A DNA stretch of 45,089 nucleotides from Aquimarina sp. RZ0. GTDB taxonomy: Bacteria; Bacteroidota; Bacteroidia; Flavobacteriales; Flavobacteriaceae. Made by a program: the position numbers and the translations under genes. The stretch covers positions 1 to 45,089 of the forward strand of contig NZ_VTZU01000057.1 of assembly GCF_008370685.1 (NCBI RefSeq), read 5' to 3'. The first letter of the stretch is position 1. Each line of letters begins with the position of its first letter. A model generated the notes under the pieces. It did not search any database. It had not been told where the DNA came from and worked only from the letters and a program-made list of their open reading frames with translations. Below, piece by piece: positions 15,837-24,392 of this stretch.

Positions 15837-16712
15837 TTATTGTATTGCTGCTAAAATATACCACGCAGTATTTACATCATCCATTTCTAAATACTGTTGT
15901 GCAAATTTATGAATTTCTATTAGGTTAGCCCCCTGAATCTTACTCATAATATCACTATTGTTATTAACAAATGTTATGACAGCACTCTTTTCAGGGATTC
16001 CTTCTACATTCGCTAGTTTCGCTAGATCATTTCCTGTAAACACCTTACTATTCTTTATAACTTCTGGCAAAGCGTCAAAACCCATACCTATAGAAATCAA
16101 AGGCTTAGAAACTTCAAACATCCCTTTATTAGCTCTTGTATACCAGTTACCACCCATACGCGCAACCTGATCTATTTTATACGGATCAATGTTTCCATTT
16201 GCATCCAATACCTCTTTTTTGATATGCATCAAAAGTACTTCGCAAATAATAAGATTACCTGCTCCACCCTCTGTTCCCAAAGGAACTATTTCATTCACTT
16301 TGCACTCAAACTGTACTGGTGCTTCTCCTACTCTAAACGGTTTTATTTTTTCAGAATCCACCATAGTTAATCCAGATTTCTCAAACTCATTGATCCCTTT
16401 AGGGTATTCTGTACTTGACAATGACATTTGCTGTACTATGGTGTGATTTACAATATTAATCACCACTTCTCTGATTGCCATTGTATTCTCTAAGGTGTGC
16501 TTTGTTGTATTATCTCTTACCCTTCTGGCTGGAGAAAAGATAAGAATTGGTGGATTTGCACTAAACACATTAAAAAAACTAAAAGGTGAAAGGTTAGGAA
16601 TTCCTTCGCTATCTATTGTGCTTGCAAAAGCTATAGGTCTGGGACCAATAGCACCAAGCATCATTCCATGTAATTCTTTTATGGAAACTTGTGTTGGATC
16701 AATACGAATCAT
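15837..16712 (-). CDS. Flavin reductase family protein (FMN-binding split barrel)
   Basis: The 291-residue protein belongs to the flavin reductase/DIM6-NTAB family of FMN-binding split-barrel proteins. Typical segments are GAIGPRPIAFASTID (21-35), NLSPFSFFNVFSANPP, then EVVINIVNHTI, GEAPVQFECKVNEI and a LIICEVL strand. It probably reduces flavin with NAD(P)H or holds FMN for a partner enzyme; the partner is not identifiable here. The extra C-terminal 90 residues (NWYTRANKGMFEV onward) are seen in the longer versions of this family. The -7 element at 16733 lies 20 bp upstream, and the DUF3127 gene follows 9 bp downstream. The histidine kinase at 16855 is divergent. Confidence 0.88.
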   Translation of the reverse strand: MIRIDPTQVSIKELHGMMLGAIGPRPIAFASTIDSEGIPNLSPFSFFNVFSANPPILIFSPARRVRDNTTKHTLENTMAIREVVINIVNHTIVQQMSLSSTEYPKGINEFEKSGLTMVDSEKIKPFRVGEAPVQFECKVNEIVPLGTEGGAGNLIICEVLLMHIKKEVLDANGNIDPYKIDQVARMGGNWYTRANKGMFEVSKPLISIGMGFDALPEVIKNSKVFTGNDLAKLANVEGIPEKSAVITFVNNNSDIMSKIQGANLIEIHKFAQQYLEMDDVNTAWYILAAIQ

Positions 16713-16732
16713 AAATAAATTATGTATATAAA

Positions 16733-16740
16733 CAAAGATA
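16733..16740 (-). promoter_or_regulatory. -7 promoter element (TATCTTTG) of the flavin reductase operon
   Basis: On the minus strand the sequence reads TATCTTTG, an exact TAnnTTTG match, 20 bp before the start codon of the flavin reductase gene. The implied 5' untranslated region is short. No clear TTTG was found at the -33 position. Confidence 0.5.
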
Positions 16741-16854
16741 ATTAAAGTTTTGATCTCAGACTTAATCTTATTTGGTGTCTTTTCTTAACTATTAATTAAA
16801 CAATAAAATTATTTTAAAACGTTTATATTTAAGATTCGTTAACACTCCTTTTGT

Positions 16855-18039
16855 ATGAATTTTTCTGACGAGCGTCATCTATCAAGTTATTTTATCATTT
16901 TTGCGGTTCTGGTTATCACAGGCCTCGTATTATGGAACACTTCTTTATTTCTTCAACGATTAAAAAAGGATGAAACTACCAAAATGCAGGTCTGGGCACA
17001 ATCGTATAAAGCCTTAAATAGTATACAAGAAGACCACTATCTAGACCTATCCAATCTAATCAATCAAACCAACAGTACAATTCCTATTATTATAACCGAT
17101 GGCGAAGGAAACCTATTGAGAGATGATAAAAATGAAATAATCCGAGATGGCAAAATAAAAAATTTACCTGATAATTTATCAGAAGAAGAACTTCTGGAGT
17201 ACTTAGAGGAAATGAAATCAGAGAATCAACCCATCGTATTAGACTTAAAAACCAGTATTCAATATGTCTATTTTGGGAATTCATCTATTCTTAATAAACT
17301 ACGATACTACCCAATTGCCATTGCCTTGATTCTTTTTCTTTTGATTGGTGTTATCTACTTCTTTTTTACTACATCTAAAGCTAGTGAACAGAATAAATTA
17401 TGGGCTGGAATGGCAAAAGAAACTGCGCACCAGATAGGAACCCCATTATCTTCATTAGTAGGTTGGAATGAAATATTGAAAGGAGAACATGTAAATCCTG
17501 AGTACATTGTAGAAATAGAAAAAGACATTTCCAGATTAAAAGTAATAACAGAACGATTTTCTAAAATAGGATCCATTCCTAACTTAGAAGAAGTAGACAT
17601 TGTAGCAGAGACAAGAGAAGCATATACTTATCTTCAATCCAGGAGTTCTAAGTTGATTAACTTTTCTCTAGACCTACCCGAAAAACCTATTTCAGTGGAT
17701 CTAAACTCTCAGCTTTATAGCTGGACCATAGAAAACCTAGTTAAAAATGCGATTGATGCTATGCGTGGTAAAGGTGGTCTAAGTGTTTCTCTTACAGATG
17801 ACACTAAACGAGTATTTATAAAAATTAAAGATACTGGAAAAGGAATCCCAAAAAGTAAATTTACCAAAATTTTTGACCCTGGATATACATCTAAAACTCG
17901 TGGCTGGGGACTTGGACTTTCTCTTGCCAAAAGAATTATTGAAGAGTATCATTCCGGAAAAATTAAAGTACTTAAATCCGATATGGGCAAAGGTACTATA
18001 TTTCAGATTACACTACGTAAATCTGATGCCTCCTCATAA
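16855..18039 (+). CDS. Membrane sensor histidine kinase
   Basis: The 394-residue protein has two membrane segments (about 11-33 and 151-172) that enclose a 115-residue periplasmic sensor region. A HisKA domain follows with AKETAHQIGTPLSSL (His192), then a HATPase_c domain with NLVKNAIDAM (N box), DTGKGIP (G1) and RGWGLGLSLAKRI (G2). It should autophosphorylate on His192 and pass phosphate to a response regulator, but no regulator gene is adjacent. The sensor part has a TDGEGNLLRDDKNEIIRD stretch similar to PAS-like strands. The start at 16855 is an ATG without a ribosome binding site. The small membrane protein at 18084 follows 44 bp downstream on the same strand. Confidence 0.93.
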   Translation: MNFSDERHLSSYFIIFAVLVITGLVLWNTSLFLQRLKKDETTKMQVWAQSYKALNSIQEDHYLDLSNLINQTNSTIPIIITDGEGNLLRDDKNEIIRDGKIKNLPDNLSEEELLEYLEEMKSENQPIVLDLKTSIQYVYFGNSSILNKLRYYPIAIALILFLLIGVIYFFFTTSKASEQNKLWAGMAKETAHQIGTPLSSLVGWNEILKGEHVNPEYIVEIEKDISRLKVITERFSKIGSIPNLEEVDIVAETREAYTYLQSRSSKLINFSLDLPEKPISVDLNSQLYSWTIENLVKNAIDAMRGKGGLSVSLTDDTKRVFIKIKDTGKGIPKSKFTKIFDPGYTSKTRGWGLGLSLAKRIIEEYHSGKIKVLKSDMGKGTIFQITLRKSDASS

Positions 18040-18083
18040 CATAAGTAACCGTAAAACGTTATACATATTCTAAACTCAACAAA

Positions 18084-18437
18084 GTGAAAACCGAATATAT
18101 CGTTCTAAAAGAAACAATTCTTAATAATAATTGTCCTGAGTGCTATGCTACAGAAAGTCTTCTACTTTCTTTTAAACAAGAGAAGGTATTTTCCAGACTC
18201 GTTATTAAAACGAAAAAGACAATTGTAGAACAAATGGATTGTAAACAGTGTGAAACTACCATTTTTCCGGGAAGATGGACTGATGATATCGAGCGGGTAT
18301 ATGAGTATCACAAAAAAACACTGCAACCTAAACCAAGTTCTACAAGATTTACAAATACTACTTATCTACTATTATTGTTGTTTTTCCTATTATGTCTTTC
18401 TCTATCTATATACCTATATCGCTCTGACTTTCTTTAG
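18084..18437 (+). CDS. Zinc-ribbon-like protein with C-terminal membrane anchor
   Basis: The 117-residue protein starts with GTG at 18084; the next in-frame ATG (EQMDCKQC) would remove half of it. It has two Cys pairs, CPEC (about 17-20) and CKQC (about 53-56), spaced as in a zinc ribbon. A strongly hydrophobic helix (YLLLLLFFLLCLSLSIYLY) near the C-terminus leaves the ribbon in the cytoplasm or periplasm depending on topology. I do not recognise a functional family. Placed 44 bp behind the histidine kinase it may be part of the same transcript. Confidence 0.7.
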   Translation: MKTEYIVLKETILNNNCPECYATESLLLSFKQEKVFSRLVIKTKKTIVEQMDCKQCETTIFPGRWTDDIERVYEYHKKTLQPKPSSTRFTNTTYLLLLLFFLLCLSLSIYLYRSDFL

Positions 18438-18454
18438 AAATCATATACTTTTAT

Positions 18455-18528
18455 ATACCATTTCAGGATTTAAAACCGCCCAGTATAATTTGCTTTTTAT
18501 TTGAGCATTTCAGAACCTGAAATGGTAT
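18455..18528. terminator. Inverted repeat between convergent genes
   Basis: ATACCATTTCAGG at 18455-18467 is repeated as its exact complement CCTGAAATGGTAT at 18516-18528, separated by 48 nt. A nested shorter hairpin, CATTTCAG-AAC-CTGAAATG, lies at the right side. The right arm touches the stop codon of the thioesterase gene. It may terminate transcription from both sides, but there is no clear T run, so a repeat of another kind is also possible. Confidence 0.5.
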
Positions 18529-18941
18529 TACATATATTGCTTCATAATTTCTCTTAATGTATCAGAAATCAAAAAGGTTTTATCTTCGTTAAAATCAAAA
18601 CAAACTGCTACATCCTGACCTTCTCCACAGAGAGTACCTGAATCATTGTATAATTTATGTGATAACCCAAAGCTAGAATTTTTAATAAATGCTACTTTGG
18701 TTTTGATCAAAACATTTCCTGGAAAAAACAAAGGATGTTTAAAATCACATTTAGTAGAGACCAACATAGGCCCTTTTTTCTTTTCAGAATATAAGTTTGA
18801 TAATCCAGAAACCTCCCAAAACTGAACACGTGCACTCTGCATATATTTCATGAAATTTACATTATTCACATGCTGGTAGGTATCCATTTCACTCCAATCA
18901 ATTCTGAGCCTTAAGGATAATTTAAAATCTGAAGAGTCCAT
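18528..18941 (-). CDS. Acyl-CoA thioesterase, hotdog fold (4HBT/YbgC type)
   Basis: The 137-residue protein has the single hotdog fold of the 4-hydroxybenzoyl-CoA thioesterase family. RLRIDWSEMDTYQHVNNVNF at residues 11-30 holds the conserved Asp/His-Val-Asn-Asn motif near the active site, followed by the central helix (YMQSARVQFWEVSG) and the strands SFGLSHKLY and GQDVAVCFDF. It would hydrolyse a short or aromatic acyl-CoA in the cytoplasm; the substrate cannot be read from sequence. It starts 2 bp after the HIT gene and is surely in the same transcript. Its stop overlaps the inverted repeat at 18455. Confidence 0.88.
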   Translation of the reverse strand: MDSSDFKLSLRLRIDWSEMDTYQHVNNVNFMKYMQSARVQFWEVSGLSNLYSEKKKGPMLVSTKCDFKHPLFFPGNVLIKTKVAFIKNSSFGLSHKLYNDSGTLCGEGQDVAVCFDFNEDKTFLISDTLREIMKQYM

Positions 18942-18943
18942 TC

Positions 18944-19333
18944 TTATAAATTAGACTGAATTCTAGCCGCTATCGATTCAAATTCACCCGGAGACATAGA
19001 TACTTTATGCTCAAATGTAATTTCTTTCATGTCATTTAATGGGATCAAGTGCACGTGAACATGAGGAACTTCTAGTCCTACAACAGCAATTCCTACTCGC
19101 TTACAGCTAATAGTTTTCTCAAGAGCCTTTGCAATTTTACGAGAAAATCGCATAAGTTCTATATACTCCGATTCCTTGAGATCGAATAACTTATCTTCTT
19201 CTTTTTTAGGAATACATAGTGTATGTCCTATCGCATTAGGATTAATATCCAAAAATGCATAGAAATTATCATCCTCAGCGATTTTATAAGAGGGTATCTC
19301 GCCTTTTATGATTTTAGTGAACAGGGTAGACAT
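18944..19333 (-). CDS. HIT family nucleotide-binding protein
   Basis: The 129-residue protein is a histidine-triad protein of the Hint type. It starts STLFTKIIKGEIPSYKIAED, contains FLDINPNAIGHTLCIPKKE, and carries the triad PHVHVHLIPL near residue 95-104. Such proteins hydrolyse nucleotide phosphoramidates or adenylates; the cellular role is usually unclear. It lies 119 bp after greA on the same strand and 2 bp before the thioesterase gene. The conserved order greA-HIT-thioesterase suggests a housekeeping operon. All catalytic His are present. Confidence 0.93.
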   Translation of the reverse strand: MSTLFTKIIKGEIPSYKIAEDDNFYAFLDINPNAIGHTLCIPKKEEDKLFDLKESEYIELMRFSRKIAKALEKTISCKRVGIAVVGLEVPHVHVHLIPLNDMKEITFEHKVSMSPGEFESIAARIQSNL

Positions 19334-19452
19334 TCATTAAAATTTTTATTGGTTTATATATGTGAAATATAGGGTATTTATTGAGAATTAAAAACCATAA
19401 AAAAGCCTTTCTTTTAAAAATTAAAAAAAATTACATAACCTGTTTAATACTA

Positions 19453-19929
19453 CTATTCTCTTGTGATTTCTACAACATCAAACTTCATAACCCCATTAGG
19501 CACCTGAATTTCTGCTACTTCTCCTATACTCTTACCTAAAAGACCTTTGCCTATAGGAGAGTCTACAGATATTTTTCCTGTTTTTAGATCCGCTTCACTC
19601 TGTGCTACCAACTTATACGTCATTTGCGCTCCATTCGTCTGATTTTTAATCTTTACAGTAGAATGTATCAAAGCCTTTGAAGTGTCTAATTGAGATTCAT
19701 CAATTAGTCGTGCACTGGATAATGTTTCTTCTAGCTTAGAAATTCTCATTTCTAATAATCCTTGTGCTTCTTTTGCTGCGTCATACTCAGCATTTTCACT
19801 CAAATCTCCTTTATCACGGGCTTCTGCTATTGCCTGAGATGCCTTTGGTCTTTCTATATCTTTGAGATTACTCAACTCATCTCTTAATTTTTTTAGCCCT
19901 TCTGCACTGTAATAAGATACTTTGCTCAT
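19453..19929 (-). CDS. greA: Transcription elongation factor GreA
   Basis: The 158-residue protein is GreA: an N-terminal coiled coil with YYSAEGLKKLRDELSNLKDIERP and the loop SENAEYDAAKEAQGLLEMRI, whose acidic tip (Asp-Leu-Ser-Glu-Asn-Ala-Glu-Tyr) enters the RNA polymerase secondary channel, then the C-terminal FKBP-like domain with ISVDSPIGKGLLGKSIGEVAEIQVPNG. It stimulates cleavage of backtracked transcripts. Length is standard. A TATATTTG element at 19989 on the same strand lies 59 bp upstream and is a plausible promoter. It is followed by the HIT and thioesterase genes. Confidence 0.97.
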   Translation of the reverse strand: MSKVSYYSAEGLKKLRDELSNLKDIERPKASQAIAEARDKGDLSENAEYDAAKEAQGLLEMRISKLEETLSSARLIDESQLDTSKALIHSTVKIKNQTNGAQMTYKLVAQSEADLKTGKISVDSPIGKGLLGKSIGEVAEIQVPNGVMKFDVVEITRE

Positions 19930-19988
19930 AACTTCATCGTTTATATAAATACAAAAAATCCCACGGGTATGGGACTTTAACTCTAAAA

Positions 19989-19996
19989 CAAATATA
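19989..19996 (-). promoter_or_regulatory. -7 promoter element (TATATTTG) of greA
   Basis: On the minus strand the sequence reads TATATTTG, an exact TAnnTTTG match, 59 bp before the greA start. The -33 partner is not clear. Confidence 0.4.
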
Positions 19997-20085
19997 CTAA
20001 AAAAAAATGCCTAATCACATTTTTACTTAATTTGGCTTGCTAAAAATTTTGTCTAAATATATTTATATATTGTAATGCATAAAAT

Positions 20086-20532
20086 ATGAAAATGAAAAAG
20101 TTTATATACACCCTGCTTATTATAGTATTCTCACTCTCATGCAGTAGTGATGATACTAGAACAGATAATCCTTTCTTACCCAATGTCCAGGTTAATTTTC
20201 AGATTAACCTCAACCTGCCTCAATATACTGCCCTTAAGTTTCCTGGAGGTGTTTTTGTTGATCAAACGGACGGCAGAGGAATAAAAGGAGTTATTATATA
20301 TAACGCTAATAATGAACAGTTTTTTGCTTATGAGTTAAGTGATCCTAATGTAGAAGCCAGTCGTTCTTGCTCTGCTCTAAAAGTAAATGGAACCAGAGCA
20401 TCGTCTAACTGTGGAAATGACAATCAATATGAAATTTCATCATTTGGTCAACAAATAAGTGGCGAAGGGAATTTTCCGCTATTAGCATACAGAGCTGTCA
20501 AACAAGGAAATACCATATCCATCACTAATTAA
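20086..20532 (+). CDS. Small lipoprotein, possibly with a Rieske-like fold
   Basis: The 148-residue protein has a lipoprotein signal: basic start KMKKF, hydrophobic core, lipobox SLSC (Cys19) followed by SSDD. The mature part includes FPGGVFVDQTDGRGIKGVIIYN, FFAYELSDPNVEASRSCSAL and CGNDNQYEISSFG. The order of strands and the two Cys-containing loops resemble flavobacterial lipoproteins with a Rieske-like domain, but the CxH/CxxH iron ligands are not present. It likely sits on the periplasmic side of a membrane. Its stop overlaps that of the convergent thiF by four bases. Function unknown. Confidence 0.75.
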   Translation: MKMKKFIYTLLIIVFSLSCSSDDTRTDNPFLPNVQVNFQINLNLPQYTALKFPGGVFVDQTDGRGIKGVIIYNANNEQFFAYELSDPNVEASRSCSALKVNGTRASSNCGNDNQYEISSFGQQISGEGNFPLLAYRAVKQGNTISITN

Positions 20533-21590
20533 TATGAAGAAAATCCATTTTTAAGATTAAATAAATCCAGATCCTTTCTATATTCTGAAATAATCTCTAT
20601 TGCTTTTTTGCTTCGCAGTCCAGATTGGCAACAAACAACAATTGGCTTCTTATTATTTAATTCTGAAGTTCTATGGATCAACATTTCTAAAGGAATGTGA
20701 GTTCCTCCTATATTAAAATCATTAAATTCTTTTAAAGATCTAACATCTAAAATGTGATAATTATCTTTGTTCTCTTTTAGATCTACTCCTGAGATTTCCT
20801 GTAATTTTATAGAGTGTACTCCACAGAAAAACTCATAATCTTCTTCGAGCTCATAGATCTCGATATCCTGATTTTTTTTGAAACTCAAGATTTGTTGTTG
20901 CAATGTCAATGCATCAAAATAAAGAAGTTTTCCTTTTAAGACTTCCCCAACACCTGTAATTATCTTTATCACTTCATTTGCTTGTAAGCTACCAATAATC
21001 CCTGGCAATACTCCCAAAACTCCAATATCAGAGCAATTAGGAACTGCTCCGGATTTGGGAGGCACAGGAAATAAACAGCGGTATGTAGGTCCCTGGTTAT
21101 AATTAAAAACAGAAACTTGCCCCTGAAATTTAAATATAGACCCAAATACTAAAGGTTTATCTGCTATTATACAAGCATCATTGACCAGATATCGTGTGGG
21201 AAAATTATCACTCCCATCGACAATAATATCATATCCTGAAAAGAGATCCAATGCATTATCTACCTCCAATTTTTCCTCAAATACTTTAAAAAAAACAAAT
21301 GGATTTAATCTGGACAATCTTTCTGATGCTACTGCCGCTTTTGATCTTCCTATATCATCTACAGTATACAAAATCTGGCGTTGCAGATTCGTTTGATCTA
21401 CCTCATCATCATCAACAATTCCTATGGTTCCGACACCTACTGCAGTAAGGTACTGAAGTATAGGACACCCTAATCCACCAGCTCCAATCACTAAAACCTT
21501 GGCTGATTTAAGTTTCTCCTGCCCTTCAATCCCTATTTCTTCCAGAAGAATGTGGCGACTATATTGTATATTTTCTTCGCTTGTAAGCAT
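20529..21590 (-). CDS. thiF: ThiF/MoeB-type adenylyltransferase with rhodanese domain
   Basis: The 353-residue protein joins an E1-like adenylyltransferase (about 1-240) to a rhodanese domain (about 265-353). VLVIGAGGLGCPILQYLTA is the nucleotide loop; DDDEVDQTNLQRQILY and DGSDNFPTRYLVND follow. The rhodanese part has ILDVRSLKEF and VVCCQSGLRSKKA with the sulfur-carrying Cys. It would adenylate the ThiS C-terminal Gly-Gly and help load sulfur as thiocarboxylate for thiazole synthesis. As the last gene of the thi operon, 29 bp from thiH, it is best called thiF, although MoeB has the same fold. The zinc Cys pair found in E. coli ThiF/MoeB is only partly visible (CLFPVPP region). Confidence 0.88.
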   Translation of the reverse strand: MLTSEENIQYSRHILLEEIGIEGQEKLKSAKVLVIGAGGLGCPILQYLTAVGVGTIGIVDDDEVDQTNLQRQILYTVDDIGRSKAAVASERLSRLNPFVFFKVFEEKLEVDNALDLFSGYDIIVDGSDNFPTRYLVNDACIIADKPLVFGSIFKFQGQVSVFNYNQGPTYRCLFPVPPKSGAVPNCSDIGVLGVLPGIIGSLQANEVIKIITGVGEVLKGKLLYFDALTLQQQILSFKKNQDIEIYELEEDYEFFCGVHSIKLQEISGVDLKENKDNYHILDVRSLKEFNDFNIGGTHIPLEMLIHRTSELNNKKPIVVCCQSGLRSKKAIEIISEYRKDLDLFNLKNGFSSY

Positions 21591-21619
21591 AACGGTTTTT
21601 TAAAAATAGTATTTCTTTC

Positions 21620-22732
21620 TTATTGCCAGTTATGAGCCCAATCTTTCCAAACCACCTCTAACCCCTTGTTTTTAAGCATCTCTACTACCTCTTCTGTAGA
21701 ACGCTCATCTGATATTTCGAATTGCTCCAGAGATTGAGGCTCTACTACATATCCGCCAGGATTAGTTTTGGATTCTGCACTGATGGAGGTAATACCAAGA
21801 TTCACTATATTTTCTCTGAACACTTCACTTTCTCTAGTAGACATAGACAATTCTACATCTTCATCTAATAATCTAAAAGCACAAATAAGTTGTACTAAAT
21901 CTGTATCAGTCATTGCCACTTTTGGTTCCAATCCACCGCTATGCGGTCTTAGCCGGGGAAATGATATAGAATACTTTGTTTTCCAGTATGTTTTCTGTAA
22001 ATACTCTAGATGTAGTGCTGTAAAAAAACTATCTGCACGCCAATCCTCTAGCCCAAATAAAGCGCCTAATCCTATTTTATGAATCCCTGCTCTACCTAAA
22101 CGATCTGGTGTTTCTAATCGATATTCAAAATTAGACTTTCTTCCTTTAGGGTGATGCTTTTTATATTCTTCTCTATGATATGTTTCCTGATATACCAATA
22201 CAGCATACAAGCCATTATCAATTAACAACTCATACTCAGACTGATCCATAGGCTGGACTTCTATGGTAATATTAGCAAATTGGGATTGTATGAGTCTGAT
22301 TGCATTATTAATATAAGCTACTCCAACGGTCTTATTAGCCTCTCCCGTTACTAATAATATGTGATCATATCCTTTTGATTTTAGAAACGCCGCCTCTCTT
22401 AAGATCTCTTTATCTGTCAGAGTTCTTCTTGCAATTTTATTGGTCATACTAAACCCGCAATAGGTACAGATATTCTGGCACTCATTACTTAAGTACATCG
22501 GAGCATACATTTGGATTGTATTTCCGAAACGTTTCTTTGTGATCTGATAACTCAACTGCGCCATTTGTTCTAAATATGGAGTAGCTGCCGGAGAAATTAA
22601 TGCTTTAAAATCTTCTAAACTTCTTTTCTCACTATCCAATGCCCTCTGCACATCATCCTTCGTTTTAGAAAGAATCTCTGAAAGTGTTTGATCCCAGTTG
22701 TAGGTATCGAATGTGTTTTTGAATGTTTTCAT
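21620..22732 (-). CDS. thiH: 2-iminoacetate synthase (radical SAM)
   Basis: The 370-residue enzyme cleaves tyrosine to dehydroglycine (2-iminoacetate) and p-cresol for thiazole formation. The radical-SAM cluster motif is CQNICTYC (Cys85, Cys89, Cys92), preceded by MYAPMYLSNE. Further ThiH segments are GYDHILLVTGE, VQPMDQSEYELLIDNGLYAVLVYQETY, and SISFPRLRPHSGG. The C-terminal YVVEPQSLEQFEISDERS and KNGLEVVWKDWAHNWQ-like end are typical. It lies 219 bp after thiG, the largest gap in the operon, where I see neither a gene nor a clear promoter, and 29 bp before thiF. Confidence 0.95.
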   Translation of the reverse strand: MKTFKNTFDTYNWDQTLSEILSKTKDDVQRALDSEKRSLEDFKALISPAATPYLEQMAQLSYQITKKRFGNTIQMYAPMYLSNECQNICTYCGFSMTNKIARRTLTDKEILREAAFLKSKGYDHILLVTGEANKTVGVAYINNAIRLIQSQFANITIEVQPMDQSEYELLIDNGLYAVLVYQETYHREEYKKHHPKGRKSNFEYRLETPDRLGRAGIHKIGLGALFGLEDWRADSFFTALHLEYLQKTYWKTKYSISFPRLRPHSGGLEPKVAMTDTDLVQLICAFRLLDEDVELSMSTRESEVFRENIVNLGITSISAESKTNPGGYVVEPQSLEQFEISDERSTEEVVEMLKNKGLEVVWKDWAHNWQ

Positions 22733-22951
22733 TATTTATAATAGCATTTAGCGATTAGCTTTTTTTGATGTCTCGCGAATTCAATATTTTTCTTATTCTG
22801 GAAAATTCTTTATCACTTCAACATATTAACAAGACAAATTGATGTGCTTTTTTTTCAAACTTCATAATTTCTAAAACTCTCAATTCACCATAATTTCCAA
22901 TTTAATAAAATTAGCAATAGACTAATATCCTGAATAGTTCATTACTATATG

Positions 22952-23728
22952 TTAACTGCTTTTTGAAAGAAAGCTAGTTAACGGACTACTGGCTTCTGCA
23001 TGTTGTTTAACAGGTGCTAACTTAGCATTATGCGCTATGCGACCAGCTTCTACGGCCATCTTAAAAGCTTTTGCCATAGCCACTGGTTTCTGTGAAACTG
23101 CAATAGCAGTATTTACGAGTACTGCATCTGCTCCAATCTCCATAGCATATGCCGCATGTGATGGACTTCCTATTCCTGCATCAACAATAACAGGCACATT
23201 ACTTTGATCTATAATAATTTCTAAGAACTCTAAGGTTTTTAATCCTTTATTGCTGCCTATGGGTGCTCCTAATGGCATGACACATTGTACACCTACTTCT
23301 TCTAATCGTTTACATAAAACCGGATCTGCATGAATATATGGCATTACTACAAAACCTTGTTTAATCAGCTCTTCAGCAGCTTTTAGTGTTTCTATAGGAT
23401 CCGGTAATAAATATTTTGGATCCGGATGAATCTCCAATTTTACCCAATTAGTTTCTAATGCCTCTCTTGCTAACTGAGCAGCAAAAATCGCTTCTTTGGC
23501 ATCTCGCACTCCCGAAGTATTTGGTAATAAATTAATTCTTTTATGTTTTAAATGCGTCAATATATCATCATCATCATTATTCACATCCACTCGCTTAAGT
23601 GCCACAGTAATCAATTCACTTTCTGAAGCCAATAAGGCTTCTCTCATCAAATCAGATGAGCTGAACTTTCCTGTTCCGGTAAATAATCGTGAAGAAAATT
23701 CTTTATCTCCTATTTTAAGTGTATCCAT
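22952..23728 (-). CDS. thiG: Thiazole synthase
   Basis: The 258-residue TIM-barrel enzyme combines 1-deoxy-D-xylulose 5-phosphate, 2-iminoacetate and ThiS-thiocarboxylate into the thiamine thiazole. Its start is FSSRLFTGTGKF; the phosphate and Schiff-base regions include LLPNTSGVRDAKEA, NWVKLEIHPDPKYLLPD, GVQCVMPLGAPIGSNKGL, VIVDAGIGSPSHAAYAMEIG and GADAVLVNTAIA. Length is normal. It follows thiE by 27 bp on the same strand. It makes free thiazole for the vitamin, not the peptide azoles of the upstream cluster. Confidence 0.97.
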   Translation of the reverse strand: MDTLKIGDKEFSSRLFTGTGKFSSSDLMREALLASESELITVALKRVDVNNDDDDILTHLKHKRINLLPNTSGVRDAKEAIFAAQLAREALETNWVKLEIHPDPKYLLPDPIETLKAAEELIKQGFVVMPYIHADPVLCKRLEEVGVQCVMPLGAPIGSNKGLKTLEFLEIIIDQSNVPVIVDAGIGSPSHAAYAMEIGADAVLVNTAIAVSQKPVAMAKAFKMAVEAGRIAHNAKLAPVKQHAEASSPLTSFLSKSS

Positions 23729-23755
23729 TGTATAGTAACCTTTAATATCATAGCA

Positions 23756-24382
23756 CTAAGCTATTTGTTTTTTTATATATGCTATTCTTTCTTCTAAATC
23801 TATCTGATCTGTTAACATTCCAGAAACAGCAATGCTATTAGCTCCTGCTTCAAAAATATCAGATATATCCTCTAATCTAATCCCACCAATTGCCACTATG
23901 GGTACTTCTGACTTAGCATTTTTTAGCGCTGTAGTTATCTGTCGATATCCTTCAGCACCTAATAAAGGGCTTAGTTTTTCTTTTGTTGTGGTGTATCTAA
24001 AAGGACCTAGCCCTATATAATCTACTCCATCCTTTATATGACTTATACAATCGTCTAAGGTATTTGCTGTACCACCAATAATAAAATTATCTCCCAGAAT
24101 TTCTCTGGCTTCTTTTGGATTCATATCATTTAGCCCCAAGTGAACTCCATCTGCCTGTGAAGCTTTTGCAATACCGACATTATCATTAATAACCATAATA
24201 GCACCGTATTGATCACAAATTTCTCTACATTTTATAGCCGTATTCAAACTTGTAGCCATATCTACATCTTTGAGACGTAATTGTATCCATCTCCCTCCAG
24301 CCTCACATACTTCACCTATATGTTGCAAATGTTCTTGTGGAGAGTTCCCTTGAGAGATATATTGTAAATTTTCTTTTGTCAT
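23756..24382 (-). CDS. thiE: Thiamine phosphate synthase
   Basis: The 208-residue TIM-barrel protein joins HMP-diphosphate with thiazole phosphate. Conserved segments: GGRWIQLRLKD (31-41), the pyrophosphate/Mg region MVINDNVGIAKASQADGVHLGLNDM, GGTANTLDD, YIGLGPFRYTTTKEKLSPLLG and VAIGGIRLEDI. It is the better match to true ThiE among the two paralogues in the operon, since the diphosphate-binding Thr-Thr-Thr-Lys loop and the Asn-Asp are kept. It is 10 bp from thiD and 27 bp from thiG. Confidence 0.95.
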   Translation of the reverse strand: MTKENLQYISQGNSPQEHLQHIGEVCEAGGRWIQLRLKDVDMATSLNTAIKCREICDQYGAIMVINDNVGIAKASQADGVHLGLNDMNPKEAREILGDNFIIGGTANTLDDCISHIKDGVDYIGLGPFRYTTTKEKLSPLLGAEGYRQITTALKNAKSEVPIVAIGGIRLEDISDIFEAGANSIAVSGMLTDQIDLEERIAYIKKQIA

Positions 24383-24392
24383 TCTTCTTATT

